From Rotaria socialis (lineage: Eukaryota > Rotifera > Eurotatoria > Philodinida > Philodinidae), in assembly GCA_905331475.1 (NCBI GenBank), contig CAJNYU010000183.1, positions 62,001-126,000 on the forward strand: a DNA stretch of 64,000 nt, written 5' to 3'. This document shows positions 46,875 through 59,308 of the stretch, piece by piece. Below the pieces are notes generated by a model. The model was not told where the DNA came from and made no database searches. It saw only the letters and a program-made list of their open reading frames with translations. The stretch's first letter is position 1, and every line of letters begins with the position of its first letter. A program made the translations under genes and the position numbers.

Positions 46875-49800
46875 TTAATTTTGTAGTTGTTCATGCGCTT
46901 GGTCGTTATCCTCATCATCATCACTTGCATCTCCTTCGCTGTCAAAGGAATTTTCTGGCACACTGTAGATCTACAAAGCAAATTATTATTTCAATGTCAA
47001 ATCAAAGATAAGAAAAATGATGTGTCTTACTCGAAGAGTTGGCTAAAAAAAGAAAAAAAATCAAATTAGTTTAAGTAAATTTAAATATAATAGCATGTAT
47101 TAACAAGAAGAGCAGCACTAGTATAATCTTTTTTTCGTTTATTTTTTAAATCTAATAAAACATAGCGACATTTTAAAATTTTATTTTTTATTATTGAAAG
47201 TTTACTAGAAAATCGCCACAGATTCGACCCGTATCGTCTATTATCAATTTAAGATGATAGTGTCAGGAGTGATCTGATAAACCCACTTACGTATGAAGAT
47301 AGTTCTATCTTATTCTTGAAAGTATTACGCGTCCGATTAGAATTATTAATGAAAAATGTTTTCTCTTCGTTAACTTAAAATTCTAGAAATTCATATTGTT
47401 CATCGTCAAATTAGAGCCTCTTATTATGAGATATCTATCTTCCATAGTATGTACTTAGAAAAATTAAAAATTTTCTCGATTGATCACCGCATTATTAGAA
47501 ACGAAAGGCCAGAGAACAAGAAATTTTCACTAAAAAAAAATAAATCGAACTAAAAAAACAACTTTTCAGTCAAAAGCTAAGTTAAATATAAACAGAATCA
47601 CAAGTTATGAGTGAATTTTTAGAGAAATCCGATCAGAAATTGTTTGAAAATTTTTTACATAAATTATTAGTTTCAAAAGTTATTTTTTGTCCAAGTATGT
47701 GAACTTTTATGGTAGATACTTAAATATTAAAAAAAAACGAAATTAGACACAAAACTCTATTACAGTACTACTATTAATACTAAAAACAGATAAAAAATGT
47801 AAATATTATTTACCTTCATTGGATCTTTTGTAATTAAATAATGTCCATCAGGTTTACCCATGAAGAAGTCAACCAGTGCTAAATGATACTATGTTGATTG
47901 ATTTTAGTTTCTAATTTTACAATGAATCTACCTCGTACGATACCCCAACCATTATCCGTGTTCAAAGCCATTTGTGTGGCAAATTCTTGCGGTTTAAAAT
48001 TTTGCATACCAAGAATTGTATGACGTGTTGCATCCTTAAAATTTTGTCTTGATACATAGCCAAATTTGATTTGGTCGGAACCAGCCAAAATGGCACATGT
48101 TGTCCATTTAGCTAATTTAAATCCATTGTTACGTAATTCAGCTGCTAATACAGCACCTCGCTGCATATCCAATTTACTTCTCCAATCAAGACAACCACTA
48201 CCCTAATGATTAAATAAAATTTTCAAATGATGTTATTTTAGAAAATAAATCTTTGTAAAATACTTTTGGATTCCATTCATTTATTGCTTTTATGTTAACA
48301 AATTGCTCTTCGCCATTAGGTCCAGTTTGAACACAATCTTGTTCACAACGAATAACAATAACTTGATTATTTCCTAAATCCCACGAACGATAACGATAAG
48401 CAACTGATGCAGCTTCGTTTTCTTCATCTGGTTGAATAAATGGATTCGGATTAGGAAACTTATATCGTTCATCATTCTACAAATAAAATTTAAATAAATT
48501 CAGTTCGTTTAATAATTGAAAATATATAAATATTGACAAACCATTTTAAGAACTTGTTGTGGAAAATTATGGTTAATAAATACTGCTTCCTTCCCTAAAT
48601 TTGTTGCTGAATCCATTGTATCATCTTCTGGCGGTGGTTCATTGGCTGTTTCATTGACTGTTAGCATATCTATGAAAATAAAAAGCACGAGACACTTCTA
48701 ATCAAAAAACAATTTAGTATTTTAAATTTACCGATTGCTGAATCTTCACGTTTATCAAAAAATAAACGTGAACCAAATTTCTAATAATAAAAACACAAAC
48801 GTATATTTCGATTATTTCCAATAAAAAAGAAGTTATATCCAGATTTCATGAGCTTTGAATTTATGAAACTCTAAAACACATAGCTTCATTAACGACACTG
48901 ACATCATATATGCAGAACTCTCAGAATATATGGAGTTCTTGACGAATATAGATTTTGTTGTGCGGCTTAATTGCATCAATATCTACAGTCATGCCAATAG
49001 AAAAAATATTCGATTGCATTATTTTGAGAGATATACAAGTAAAATTCTCCTTTTTAGGAGATCCAGCATTTCAGAATTGAAGAAATATGATCGTTACGAA
49101 ACATAAAAGCCTAAGAAACTTACATCAACGACAATATCCCATGGATAAACAGATCTTGTACAACACATTAAAGTTGAAATAATAGCATCAGTAGCAAAAA
49201 CATTTCCGTGTGTTTTACAAATCTAAAATGATTAGTAACAGAGTAAGCTAGAATCATTCTTTTTCTTCTGTGTGACTAAACCTTTCGGATAACTGGATCT
49301 TTTGTTGTTGTGATTTTATGTATTAAACGATTATTCATTGTTAGTTTCTTTTCAGATTTTGTTGATATTCGATCATATCGTTTATCATAATATTCAAGTG
49401 AACCACAAACACTCCTATATACACGTTATCGATTATTCTATGTTTATACGAAAACATATTATCTTACAATTCAGTTGGTTCACCAACATTTGGTAAACTT
49501 AATTTAGCTAAACTAATAAATGGAATTTCTTCAATCACTTGCCAATCTTCTCGTACACGTACAGATGGTTCACGTTGTTTAGCTTGTTGCTTCAAAATAA
49601 ACGAATAAATATTTATGTTTTTCTGGTTTTCTGAAAAATAATTTTTTCTTACTTGTTGACGTGGATCATTTCGGTTTCCATATTGTTTTTGCCATTTACG
49701 CATTTGTCGCATTTGATCCCTAGTTTTTTTTATCAAATGAAAATTTTAAGTCAATATTGAAATAGTTACATTTCGAGATTTTTCATCGTTTTAGATTTTT

Positions 49801-50344
49801 TTTGTGTGCCAACAAATGATTTTTGCATTGGAGCAAACCGGCCACCTTGCATTTGTTGTGGACGAAAGCGCTATTACAAGAAAAATTATTGATATTCTGC
49901 TCTTAGATTATAATTTAAATATTACATTTTGCTGAAAACGTGCTCGCTTCTGATAAGCAGGTTTAGGTAGACGAGTTGAATCAACAAGTTGAAATGTATT
50001 TTCATCATCCTCATGAATATACTGATACATTCCAATACCAGCACCAAACTGTGATCGATATCGAGCTATGAACAAAAATTACATTGAAAATGAAATTTTA
50101 ATTCAAATCTTTACCATTATTTCTTTTATCACCGTAGACTGCGCCTGTCCAATCAGCAATCTATGATTTATTAAAAATCAACAAAAAGAATTAAAAATAA
50201 ATATGCACGTCATACTTTGCCTAATTGATCACTTTTTGAATAAGGTTGATAAGGCATGTCTTTATATTGAAATGTGTCATCTGTCGGTCCCCAACCATCT
50301 CTATTATCAACAACAATCGGTGCGTCAAAATGAGCTCCAGGCAT
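46875..50344 (-). CDS. EIF3D: Eukaryotic translation initiation factor 3 subunit D
   Basis: Subunit of the eIF3 complex; its cap-binding domain recognises the 5' cap of selected mRNAs. Fourteen exons on the minus strand: 50344-50216, 50160-50115, 50065-49926, 49870-49770, 49719-49653, 49589-49468, 49414-49282, 49222-49124, 48780-48732, 48669-48542, 48476-48264, 48202-47932, 47878-47814 and 46970-46875. Total 1659 nt (552 aa; human 548). Conserved N-terminus [15 protein letters not shown] with [12 protein letters not shown] and IADW. Arg/Gln-rich RNA-binding stretch (about 100-160). Cap-binding core includes [55 protein letters not shown] and [10 protein letters not shown]. The acidic tail (DDDEDNDQ) ends as in animal eIF3d. 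The last intron is 843 nt. It is divergent from the DEG/ENaC gene, with 133 bp between start codons. Confidence 0.97.
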
Positions 50345-50477
50345 ATTTTTTAATTTTTCTATTTTTATATTGAATGAAAAAATCTAAAAAGAGCAATTCC
50401 TATTGTTTTTCTTCTCATAACTTTAATAAAAAAAAGCCAAAAAACCCGGTTGATGATTGATGAGTAAAAACTAAAAC
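50345..50477. promoter_or_regulatory. Divergent intergenic region, eIF3d / DEG-ENaC (133 bp)
   Basis: Only 133 bp separate the start codons of a ubiquitous translation factor and a channel gene reading away from each other, so both promoters must share or overlap this AT-rich segment, unless upstream non-coding exons exist. No TATA or initiator element can be assigned with confidence. Confidence 0.5.
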
Positions 50478-52256
50478 ATGATAAAAAGAAAAGCTAAAGA
50501 ATATAAGTTTTCTAAGTCATTCACTATCAGGATGTCATCAACAGTGGAGATGAAACCTGAACAAGAAAAAACTGCATTGAATATAATAAAAAAATGGTTT
50601 TTAAATTCGCCAACACATGGAATTCGACGAATTAGTATTGCTACTTCAATATTTGAACGTGTCTTTTGGTCATTAACTTTCGTAGTATTTACAACACTAA
50701 TGTGCATTTTCATCTATACGGTTATTGTTAAATATATTGCTCACCCAACAAAAATTAACCTAAGTGTAAGACAACATCGTGATACGAAGAATTTTCCAGC
50801 AATCACATTTTGTAAGAAAATTATTCAAATAGAAAAAACAAGGAATATTATTTCATATTTTAGGCAATCTTAATCCTCTTCGAAGTGAGAAATTCATCGA
50901 TGATGATCTATATGATCAACGAACTCCTCCCAATTCAAATCAATTTTATACGGATGACGATTACAAGAATCGATTTATTCAATATATGGGTAGACTTGTT
51001 GCTAAAAACCTCGAAAATAAACAACCAACAATTATTCCATCTGGATATAAATTAGACGATCTTCTTGTTCAATGTACATTTAATGGGCGAACATGCCATC
51101 GCAATTTAACATCATTTTTTCATCCAAATTATGGAAATTGTTATACATTTAATAACGATTATCATGTTGAAGCCATTCAACGTAATGATACATATCATTT
51201 TTGGTCAATTGATGATGAAAATACCGTTGAAAGTTATAAATTATTTCTTGAATTATATCTTCACCAAAATGAATATATTCAATATCTTGATGATCGAGCA
51301 GCATTCCGCATATTTATCCATCGTAAAGACGATATACCCATACTATCTCAAAACAGCTTTTTTTTAGCACCAACAACATTTACAAAACTTATTTTTTCTC
51401 AACGTATTATATCATTTTCTCAACAATGTCGAAATGATTTAACACCTGGCATGAAACAAATATTTAATTCACATGATATTCGATATTCACAAGCATTATG
51501 TTTTAAATTATGTGAACTTCGTTATATCAGAAAAATATGCCAGTGTACAGATCAATCACTTATGGTATACTTTCAATTTTTTTCTCAAAATAATACGAAA
51601 ACACGAATTTCACGCATTCCATGTTCAACAAATGAAGAATGTCTGGAAAATCGCGCAACTTTCAGTAAATAATTTAATTGAAACAAAGGTACTATTATTC
51701 TATTTAATTACTGGTGTTGTTTTTTAGATTCACGGCAACACTGTCCTGACTGTTTACCTGAATGTGAAATAATTCAATATAAAGTTCAATCATCATTTGC
51801 TGCATATCCAAATACACGTTCAATCGAAAAAGTTTTGCAACGAGTAGATAAGCATTTCAAAGCAATGGGACAATCATTAGTTCAGTCAAATACATCAGCT
51901 TGTTCAAATAATCGTAAAGTTTCTTTACTTGATAATATTGTTGCTGTCGAAGTATCAGCCAGTCCTGTTGCCACAGAAATTCTAGCTGAATCACCAATGT
52001 ATACATGGGTTGATGTTATATCAAGCATTGGTGGACAAACAGGTTAATCTATTTATCATAAAATTTTGCTGTTTAATCATATTCTCGATATTTAGGACTT
52101 TGGATTGGTGTTAGCTTAATAAGCTTTGTTGAAATTGCAGAATTATTATTTCTTCTTTTTTGCCATTGTATGGAAAAAATCTATCAAAGTATTTCAATTC
52201 GATGGAAACATTTTTGTCAACGATATATTTCGAAAAAAATATCGAGCAGATTTTGA
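50478..52256 (+). CDS. DEG/ENaC-type (amiloride-sensitive) sodium channel subunit
   Basis: Trimeric, voltage-independent Na+ channel subunit in the plasma membrane. Four exons: 50478-50811, 50864-51664, 51728-52042 and 52096-52256, total 1611 nt (536 aa). The cytosolic HG gating motif (PTHGIRRI) has His about 47. TM1 spans about 63-85 (VFWSLTFVVFTTLMCIFIY). Then comes the hallmark FPAITFCNLNPLR. A Cys-rich ectodomain ends with QHCPDCLPECE. TM2 begins at GGQTGLWIGVSLISFVEIAE, where GVS fits the G-x-S selectivity filter. The C-terminal tail is short and basic with no PY motif. Start: MIKRK at 50478 or the inner MSSTVEM at about 50532; the outer one is taken as longest. Gating stimulus (acid, peptide, mechanical) cannot be read. 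FaNaC/ASIC-like members are the nearest types by eye. Confidence 0.93.
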
Positions 52257-53164
52257 TTTGACTACTGTTGTCCTATGTAACTAAAATAAATTATGATTCA
52301 ATATATTATAAAAAAAAATAAAGACAATCACGCACTATATTTCGAATTCAAGAAAACTTAAATCATCAAATCAATACCTGACTTGAATTGATGGAAAATA
52401 AATAAATTATGTTTTTGACATGATTATTGAGTTTTCGACAATTCATAAATAGATAATGAATGAATTTTATTTGACCACCAAACGTTTGTCAACTTACGTA
52501 ACAGGGAAAAAAACATTTTAGTCGAATATTTTTTTTTATGAAACTGTAAAACACATTCTTGTCACTACTCCATTGAGATCACTTGTAGAATCCTACTAGT
52601 AAAACTACTGGTTTTCTAATGTATTTTGAAATTGACGACGCATATTTTGTCAAAATTGATTTCATCAAATTCAGCACGTGATTTTTCCGTTAGAATAACT
52701 CTTACAAAATCATTTAATTGCAAACTCTTGCTTTTCGTAGACTTCTATCAATTTATTCCATGAAATTTTATACTAAAATTAATATACTTTGGTGTCAGTG
52801 AAACAAAACGATGCGCTATCATCATTCCATGTAGTTCTGACTGAGATAGACTTGTTAAATCTATATACGAAGAAGATATTTTAATTCATTGACAAAACTA
52901 AAAATAAGAAAATTTTTCATCGAATCAAAGCAACTTTTTTTGAAAATAAATCCCGAAATTAGTCAATGCTGTGGAGTCTATCCGAAATTTTTGAACAAAG
53001 AATCCGTAATGAATCTCAATGACAACATACCTGAAACTTGACCAAATACTTCTTTCATATTGTCAAATATTTACTTGAAAAGTTATCTTTCGTTTCAAAT
53101 GAAAAAGAAATATTGTGATATATCTAAAACAACAACAACAACATGTATTTCATAATAACATGTT
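52257..53164. other. Convergent intergenic region, 0.9 kb
   Basis: Lies between two 3' ends (channel gene on +, exonuclease gene on -). AATAAA-like hexamers occur at about 52317-52322 and 52397-52402. Nothing else recognised. Confidence 0.5.
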
Positions 53165-54200
53165 TCATATTAAATTATTGCTTTTTTTAACATGAGAGGA
53201 AGAAGAATTTTTTAATATTTTCTCTTTTTGACGAGCACGTATTCTTTTATGTTTTTCTTCACTTGTCATAAATTTTTTTTCACGTAAAGATTTTTCCCAT
53301 TCACGACGATGTCTCACATACAATTGCATTGTTACTGCAGCATCTTCTACCTAAAATACAACAAATTTTCTTTTATTGAATTTTATTAATAAAATCAAAA
53401 CTTACTGAATCATGTGCACCGGTTTGAATTTTTAATCCAAGTATTTTATCAGCAAGTGCTTTCAATGAAGGTAAACCACCATTAAATAACGATCGAAAGC
53501 CTTTATAGCGTTGTGTATCTCGAATTCGTTTTTTCGGATGACTTAAAAATAAAACCTTAATAAATTATGAGACAATTAATTTCATTTGTATTGAATAGCT
53601 CTTTGTTTTCTAAATGTTTACTTTAAGATCATTATGTATAGCGTGGCCGACAAGTGTTCGGTGTTCAATTATATCTGACACTTCTTTTTGTATCACATCA
53701 AGAGGAACTCCTGAAAAAAAAATCTGTGAAATAAGTTTATAAAAAAAAAACTTGACAGACAAACCATTTTGAAGATGTTGTTCTGTAACTCCACTAACAG
53801 ATGTTCGATAATCAATCACAGGTTCTGTAGGTTTAACGTATTTATCATAAAGACATTGACCAAGTTGATTAACAATTGATACACGAGCAAGCATATTTTC
53901 AAGACCCATCTCACCAATACCAACCATTTCACAATCGATACATACGGCTTTTGTTAATCTAATTCATTAATAAATCAAAATGAATCAATATCAATAAAGA
54001 GAAAAATCTTTTACTTTGGCGGTCGTACTGTATTTTCTGCCATTTCAATTTTTTTTCTCTTAGCTTCACCAACTGGTAGTGTTGTCTAAACAGATATGAA
54101 ATCGTTTATAAAACAAATGACAAACAAAATACTCCAAGAATCATACAGCTAAATTTTTCCAATTTGATGAGATTTGATTTTTATTAATAACGATCGACAT
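53165..54200 (-). CDS. REXO4: REXO4-type RNA exonuclease (DEDDh family)
   Basis: 3'-5' exonuclease of the REXO4/ISG20 group, linked to rRNA processing in the nucleolus. Six exons on the minus strand: 54200-54147, 54085-54015, 53958-53765, 53710-53622, 53555-53406 and 53350-53165, total 744 nt (247 aa). Exo I: CIDCEMVG with Asp50 and Glu52. Exo II: VGHAIHNDLKVLFLSHPKKR with Asp134. Exo III: AHDSVEDA with His184 and Asp189, so all four DEDDh acids plus the His are present. RVSIVNQLGQCLYDKYVKPT and DYRTSVSGVT are nearly as in vertebrate REXO4. The N-terminal extension is much shorter (about 45 aa; vertebrate proteins exceed 400 aa) but keeps SSNWKNL. The C-terminus is Lys/Arg-rich. Likely active. 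Confidence 0.93.
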
Positions 54201-56014
54201 CGTGCTGCACAAAAAAAAGAAAATGAAAGTACTGAGATGAATTTTGTTCGTCTTCGTCTGGATTTTACATTTCGTAACATAACATGATGATTAACCAATG
54301 AAATCTTTCGAGCGACAAAAATATTATTTGTCAGTCAAATCCTTCTGTACGCTTATTGGATTGCTTACCTTTTAGCATATGTGGCGCCTTTCATCAACAG
54401 AGTAGATCGCTTGTATAGCTAAGTACTGCATGAAGCTTGAGTAAAAGTATACAAGGAACAATTTTGCTAATCGAAAAAAAGAGTTCTATAGAGCAATTCC
54501 TCCCTTAGAATTAACGAACATAGTCATACTTACGTTTTTAATATTTATATTCAAAACCTGCACATATAAATCAATATTTCGGAGAAAATTCTATAAAAAA
54601 AAGCCTTGTATTGAATTCTCAGTCAATCATTTAAGTAGTGATAAGAAGAATAACTACAAGTTAGCGTGACGATTGAATTCACAAGATCCACCTCTCGTTC
54701 ACATATGATGTTAGCTAATGCCATTTACAATTATAATTTATTAATTCAAGTCTAAATAATTTAAGTTATTGTCATGTAGTTTAAGTTGTTTATGAAACGT
54801 TATTTCTTATTTTTTTGACTATAAAGCCCTGATATGTCCAATTCACAAACAGAGAAAGTAATCATAATACAAATCATTTTTAGCTTCACTAAAGTTTATA
54901 TTTATATAGTTCAAGTCATTCATGATCTTTGCATTATTCATTTCATTTGAGTTGCTCTAACGTCAAAAGTCCAAAAGCATGAACGATTTTTTACTCGTTA
55001 TACTTGGTGAGAGCTTTAGAAGAACAATGAATCACAAGAGTAGAATATATTGGTCTTAGCTATCTCTTTGCGTATGGTATGACAAGAAAGATCACTTGCA
55101 TCGCCATTCATTGAAATACAGTAAACAATCTAGACGACTATCACCAGAAATCGAAAAGAGAATAAAATGATTTGACAAAGCATCCCTTGTACAATCTGCA
55201 ATTCTATTGATAGTTGTAAGTGTTAAGTAGGAGTATTGCTGTGACTAAATGCATATACGTAGAAAGAAAGATATAAAAAGATATCGTTATTAGCATTTGC
55301 GTTGAAGATACTAGTTGTTTTATAAAACACCTGCTAAGTCACTAGACAATAAGAAAGTAAAAGAAGGCACATTTTTCATGATAAATATTTTGCGAGCAAG
55401 TTTATAAAATGAACTGAACAAAACAATATAAATGATGAAAGTTATCTTTGGTGCCATTTATCAATATTTGCTGAAGAGCCAATTTTATTAATTTAGCATA
55501 TCTAATCTAATATATTAGTGAACAATTTATGAAAGTTTCTTGATTTACTGGTAAACATATTTTTGGTGTCGAGAAAAGAAATCTTTCGAGCCTAATCCAA
55601 GTCATGTATAATGTTTTTCTAAATATTAGTAATAAAGAATTATAATTGTGAGTCATATGGCTCAATTTTTTTATTTCTAACTCTTCGGATGATTCTTTGA
55701 GGATGTAGGGATGAATTGTTTATCTGTTGTTCATTTCATTTAGATATTTTTCCTTTAGATCAAAAGGAGTTCATGATGAATTTATCAAAATAAAACAAAA
55801 CAATTATATATATATATTGATACGAACAAGCAGCCTTTGTCGAATCAGTATTTATTAAACTTTTTTAAGAGAAGAAAATAAAGAAAGAAGTATCTTCAGC
55901 AAAGCCACTTGATTCGTTATGATAAATAGCCAATGGAAATTTAACAAGACCAATAAAGATGATGAGATGGTCTAGAAGCGAATTTTTTCGTATTCTTTTT
56001 GCATATTTTGTTGA
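54201..56014. other. Intergenic region, 1.8 kb (divergent)
   Basis: Lies between two 5' ends, so the REXO4-like promoter should lie at the left edge and the glucosidase II beta promoter at the right. AT-rich, with a TA run at about 55806-55817. I see no RNA genes or repeats. Confidence 0.45.
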
Positions 56015-59000
56015 ATGATGTTTCCGTTGTGTGTGTATGCTGCTGTTATCTTATGTTCTTTTACATCAATTAGCAATGGAAATGTCGAACAAACTGTATT
56101 ACGTGGTGTCCAAACTTCACGTAAACATACGAATTTTTATAAATGAAAAATAATAATGCAATGCTGTTTTTAAATTTAGTTCTTTCAATGTATATTCCAT
56201 CGAAACCATTTACTTGTCTTGATGGTTCATTAACAGTTCCATTTGAATTTGTTAATGACGACTATTGTGATTGTCAAGGTAAATTGAAACACATAATTTT
56301 TATTGAATGAAATATTTATCGGTTACTTTAGATGGTAGTGATGAACCAGGAACGTCAGCTTGCTCAAATGGACAATTTTTTTGTGAAAATAAAGGTTATC
56401 TTGGTACATTAATACCTTCACATTTTGTCGGTGATGGTATATGTGGTATGTAGTTTAATTTTTGTACATATGATTTTTTGACAAAAATTCTATAGATTGT
56501 TGTGATGGATCCGATGAATATGAGACTACTATTGTTTGCAATAATACTTGCTTGTAAGTATTTATTAAAGATGTTTTTTCTTTCTTCTATGAGTGAAGTT
56601 CATTTTTTATTTTGCTTCCCATTAAGATATTCGTCCTTTTCTTTGTCGCATTTCATATTTTAGTGCATCAAACAGTTCCTCTCGTTCATTAATATTGAAT
56701 TTAACAAACAATTTAAATTTTTATCAATCAATGTTTATTTCAATATTTTCAACTAAAAATAAAAAAAGTTTTAACTTAAAAAAATCTAAATATCAAACCG
56801 CAAAGATTACAGCTAATGCCACTAAGATATTTAGTCAACATGGTTTATTAATTGATAGATATTTGGATAAAACAATGAGCGATGAAAATTATACGAATAA
56901 TTTATTTGTAAAAAAATATTTCATTCACTTTTTTTGTATATTGTGTTTTATATTGTTGATATTTTATTATCGGGATAGCCTTTTGAAATCATTCCGAGAA
57001 CGACACAAACGTTCCGTATTAAAATATAGTGTGTAATTTATGATAACTAGCTACTCAATTTTTGTTCATAAACTAATCACCTACAAATAATATCTTTATT
57101 GATCAAGAACTACATTCATGAAATGAATATAGATGTTATTTTTCTTCTAGCTTCGGCGTGTGCATATTTTTTCTTTGACTATCACTTCTTTTTAAATATC
57201 CAATTCGTTCAATACTTAAATATCGATCGAATAAAATAAATGTTTCTTTCTATTTAGTGAGTTAACTCAAAAATTTCAAGCTGGACGTGATGCAAGACGA
57301 ACATTACATGAAGCAGGCGTAGCAAAAAAGAAAGAAATTATTGCAAAATCAAAAGCCATTACTTCTGAGCGACAAGTAAATTTCATTAGAAAGAAAAACC
57401 AACTAACTTACATAGGATCATTTATAATCGTTTCAGGAACATTTCAATGAGCTTGAACGAGATTTAAATAATCTAGAAAACGACCTGAAAGAGACGGAAA
57501 GTGAGTTCATTTAAGAAATTGACTTGTATGAGCTTGTATTTGTTGATTTCAAATAGAACTGAAACAAGAAGCAGAAGTTCTAGAATATGCAGCAAAAGAA
57601 AAAAATCAAAAACTCTGGGAAGGTTTGTTTATTAAAATATATCAATTGCTGGTAATGTTTATGGTTTTCTTGCGAATAGAAAAACGTGCTATACAACAAG
57701 CCATGGTTCGTGATCAACAAATACGTGAAATTTTTGTTGATTTAGATACCAATGAAGATTCATTGTAAGCCTCACTCGATGATTTCATACAATTGTTGAA
57801 TTCAATCTTTGTTTTTTCTTTTCTTCAATAGGGTATCAATCGATGAACTACAAAAACATACAGAACTTGATACCAATCAAGCGAATGAATTTACAGTAGA
57901 AGAAGTTCGAGTACGTATTTTGTGACACTCGTATAATGCTTTTCGATAAAAAGTAGAATGAATATAACTTATAATTCAAAAATTTATAGCTACCCTCATA
58001 GAAAAGATAAATGACAACCATAATTAATTCCGTTTGTAAAATAGTCGAGAATAATATACTTAAGTTGCACTTTTCAAAGTTCTTTTTAAAATCTTTGACT
58101 TTTATCGGAATAATAATTTGTACTGAAGGTGCAAATATAATATCAAAAATAAAAATAAATAAATACCACAGTTTATTTCATTAGTGATCAATTATCCTTT
58201 AGAACTAGTTATCATCTTGTAGAAAATTTCTATTTGAATTACTATGTATGAGCAAAAACTATTACAGGTGGACTTCGTAGCCTTTAACTCGAATCTAGAG
58301 TAGCGGTACGGAAACTTTCTATATTTGTTTTTGATTTTTTAGTCAATACTTGGCTCTGATTCAGTTAATTTCAATGAGTTTAATACGATTGTATTTGAAA
58401 AAATATCGAATTCATATCAAAGCTCGCCTGAACCAACGACACCCACACCTGAACCAACTCCACTTCCAGAGCCATCGATATATTCAGCAACCACTCCATC
58501 ATCTATATTAGAAACACATGGATATGAAGAAGAAGAAGTCACAACGACATCATCTTTCTATAAAGATAATGAGGAAGAAAATAACAATGAAAGAGATGAT
58601 TATCATGAATCTTCATCAGTCTCAACAGTAAGATGATCAGTATTTTTTAAGTGCAGTGTATATACTGGAAAATTGTATATTCTATTTTTGTAAAGTCACT
58701 TGAACACGAAAAACATATTCATGCTAGTTTAGCCCCAGAATATGATAATGAAACTAAAGTATTAATACAAATAGCTGATCAAGCTCGAAATGAATACAAT
58801 CAACTCAAAGAGAAAATTATTCAAATTAAACGTCAAATTCAGTATGCCATTTCTGTTTGTATTTTACTTTTGATCATATCACTATTTCCCTTGTAGAGAT
58901 TTTAAAAAGCAATCAGATGTTGATCTTGGACCGAATAGTGATTATGCACCGATACTTGATGAATGTTTTGATTATGATGAACGAGAATATACATATCGAA

Positions 59001-59308
59001 TATGTATGTTCAAAACTGCTAAACAGATATCAAAGGGTGGTAGTAGTGAAGTTACTATAGGCTATTGGGATTCATGGTCTGGACCGAAAGATGATAAATA
59101 TTTGAAAATGAAATATTCTAACGGTGCTACTTGTTGGAATGGTCCACCTCGATCGTTAACAGTTACATTGCAATGCGGAACTGAACAAAAACTTAGCGAT
59201 GTACGAGAACCAAGTCGATGCGAATATACTATGACATTTGAAACACCATTGGCATGTGATGAAACTATAGCTAATAGACCTCTACATCCTGGCCATGTCG
59301 AATTTTAA
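56015..59308 (+). CDS. PRKCSH: Glucosidase 2 subunit beta
   Basis: Non-catalytic ER subunit that retains glucosidase II alpha and presents N-glycans during glycoprotein folding. Twelve exons: 56015-56120, 56180-56278, 56332-56445, 56496-56553, 57258-57375, 57437-57500, 57557-57622, 57680-57764, 57832-57910, 58343-58627, 58696-58841 and 58897-59308, total 1632 nt (543 aa; human 528). Signal peptide [20 protein letters not shown]. Two LDLa-like Cys modules carry DDYCDCQDGSDEPG and [12 protein letters not shown]. Then coiled coil, an EF-like segment ([16 protein letters not shown]), a Pro/Glu-rich acidic stretch and a C-terminal MRH lectin domain ([32 protein letters not shown]). It ends HPGHVEF with no HDEL/KDEL-type signal, unlike the vertebrate protein. 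Intron 4 (704 nt) contains an alternative last exon, listed separately. Start is ATG at 56015 or the adjacent 56018. Confidence 0.95.
56664..57036 (+). CDS. Putative alternative terminal exon of glucosidase II beta (membrane-anchored isoform)
   Basis: Inside intron 4, the acceptor TTTTAG at 56658-56663 opens a frame that joins exon 4 in the same phase as the normal exon 5 (both supply the T that completes TT|T) and runs 124 codons to TAA at 57034-57036. The resulting 249-aa isoform would keep the signal peptide and both LDLa-like modules, add a stretch with N-glycosylation sequons (NSS, NAT, NYT), one strongly hydrophobic segment at about 211-228 ([18 protein letters not shown]) and a basic 21-residue tail. 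It would lack the lectin domain. This is inference from phase and composition; an unrelated single-exon gene starting at 56695 is the alternative. Confidence 0.5.
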
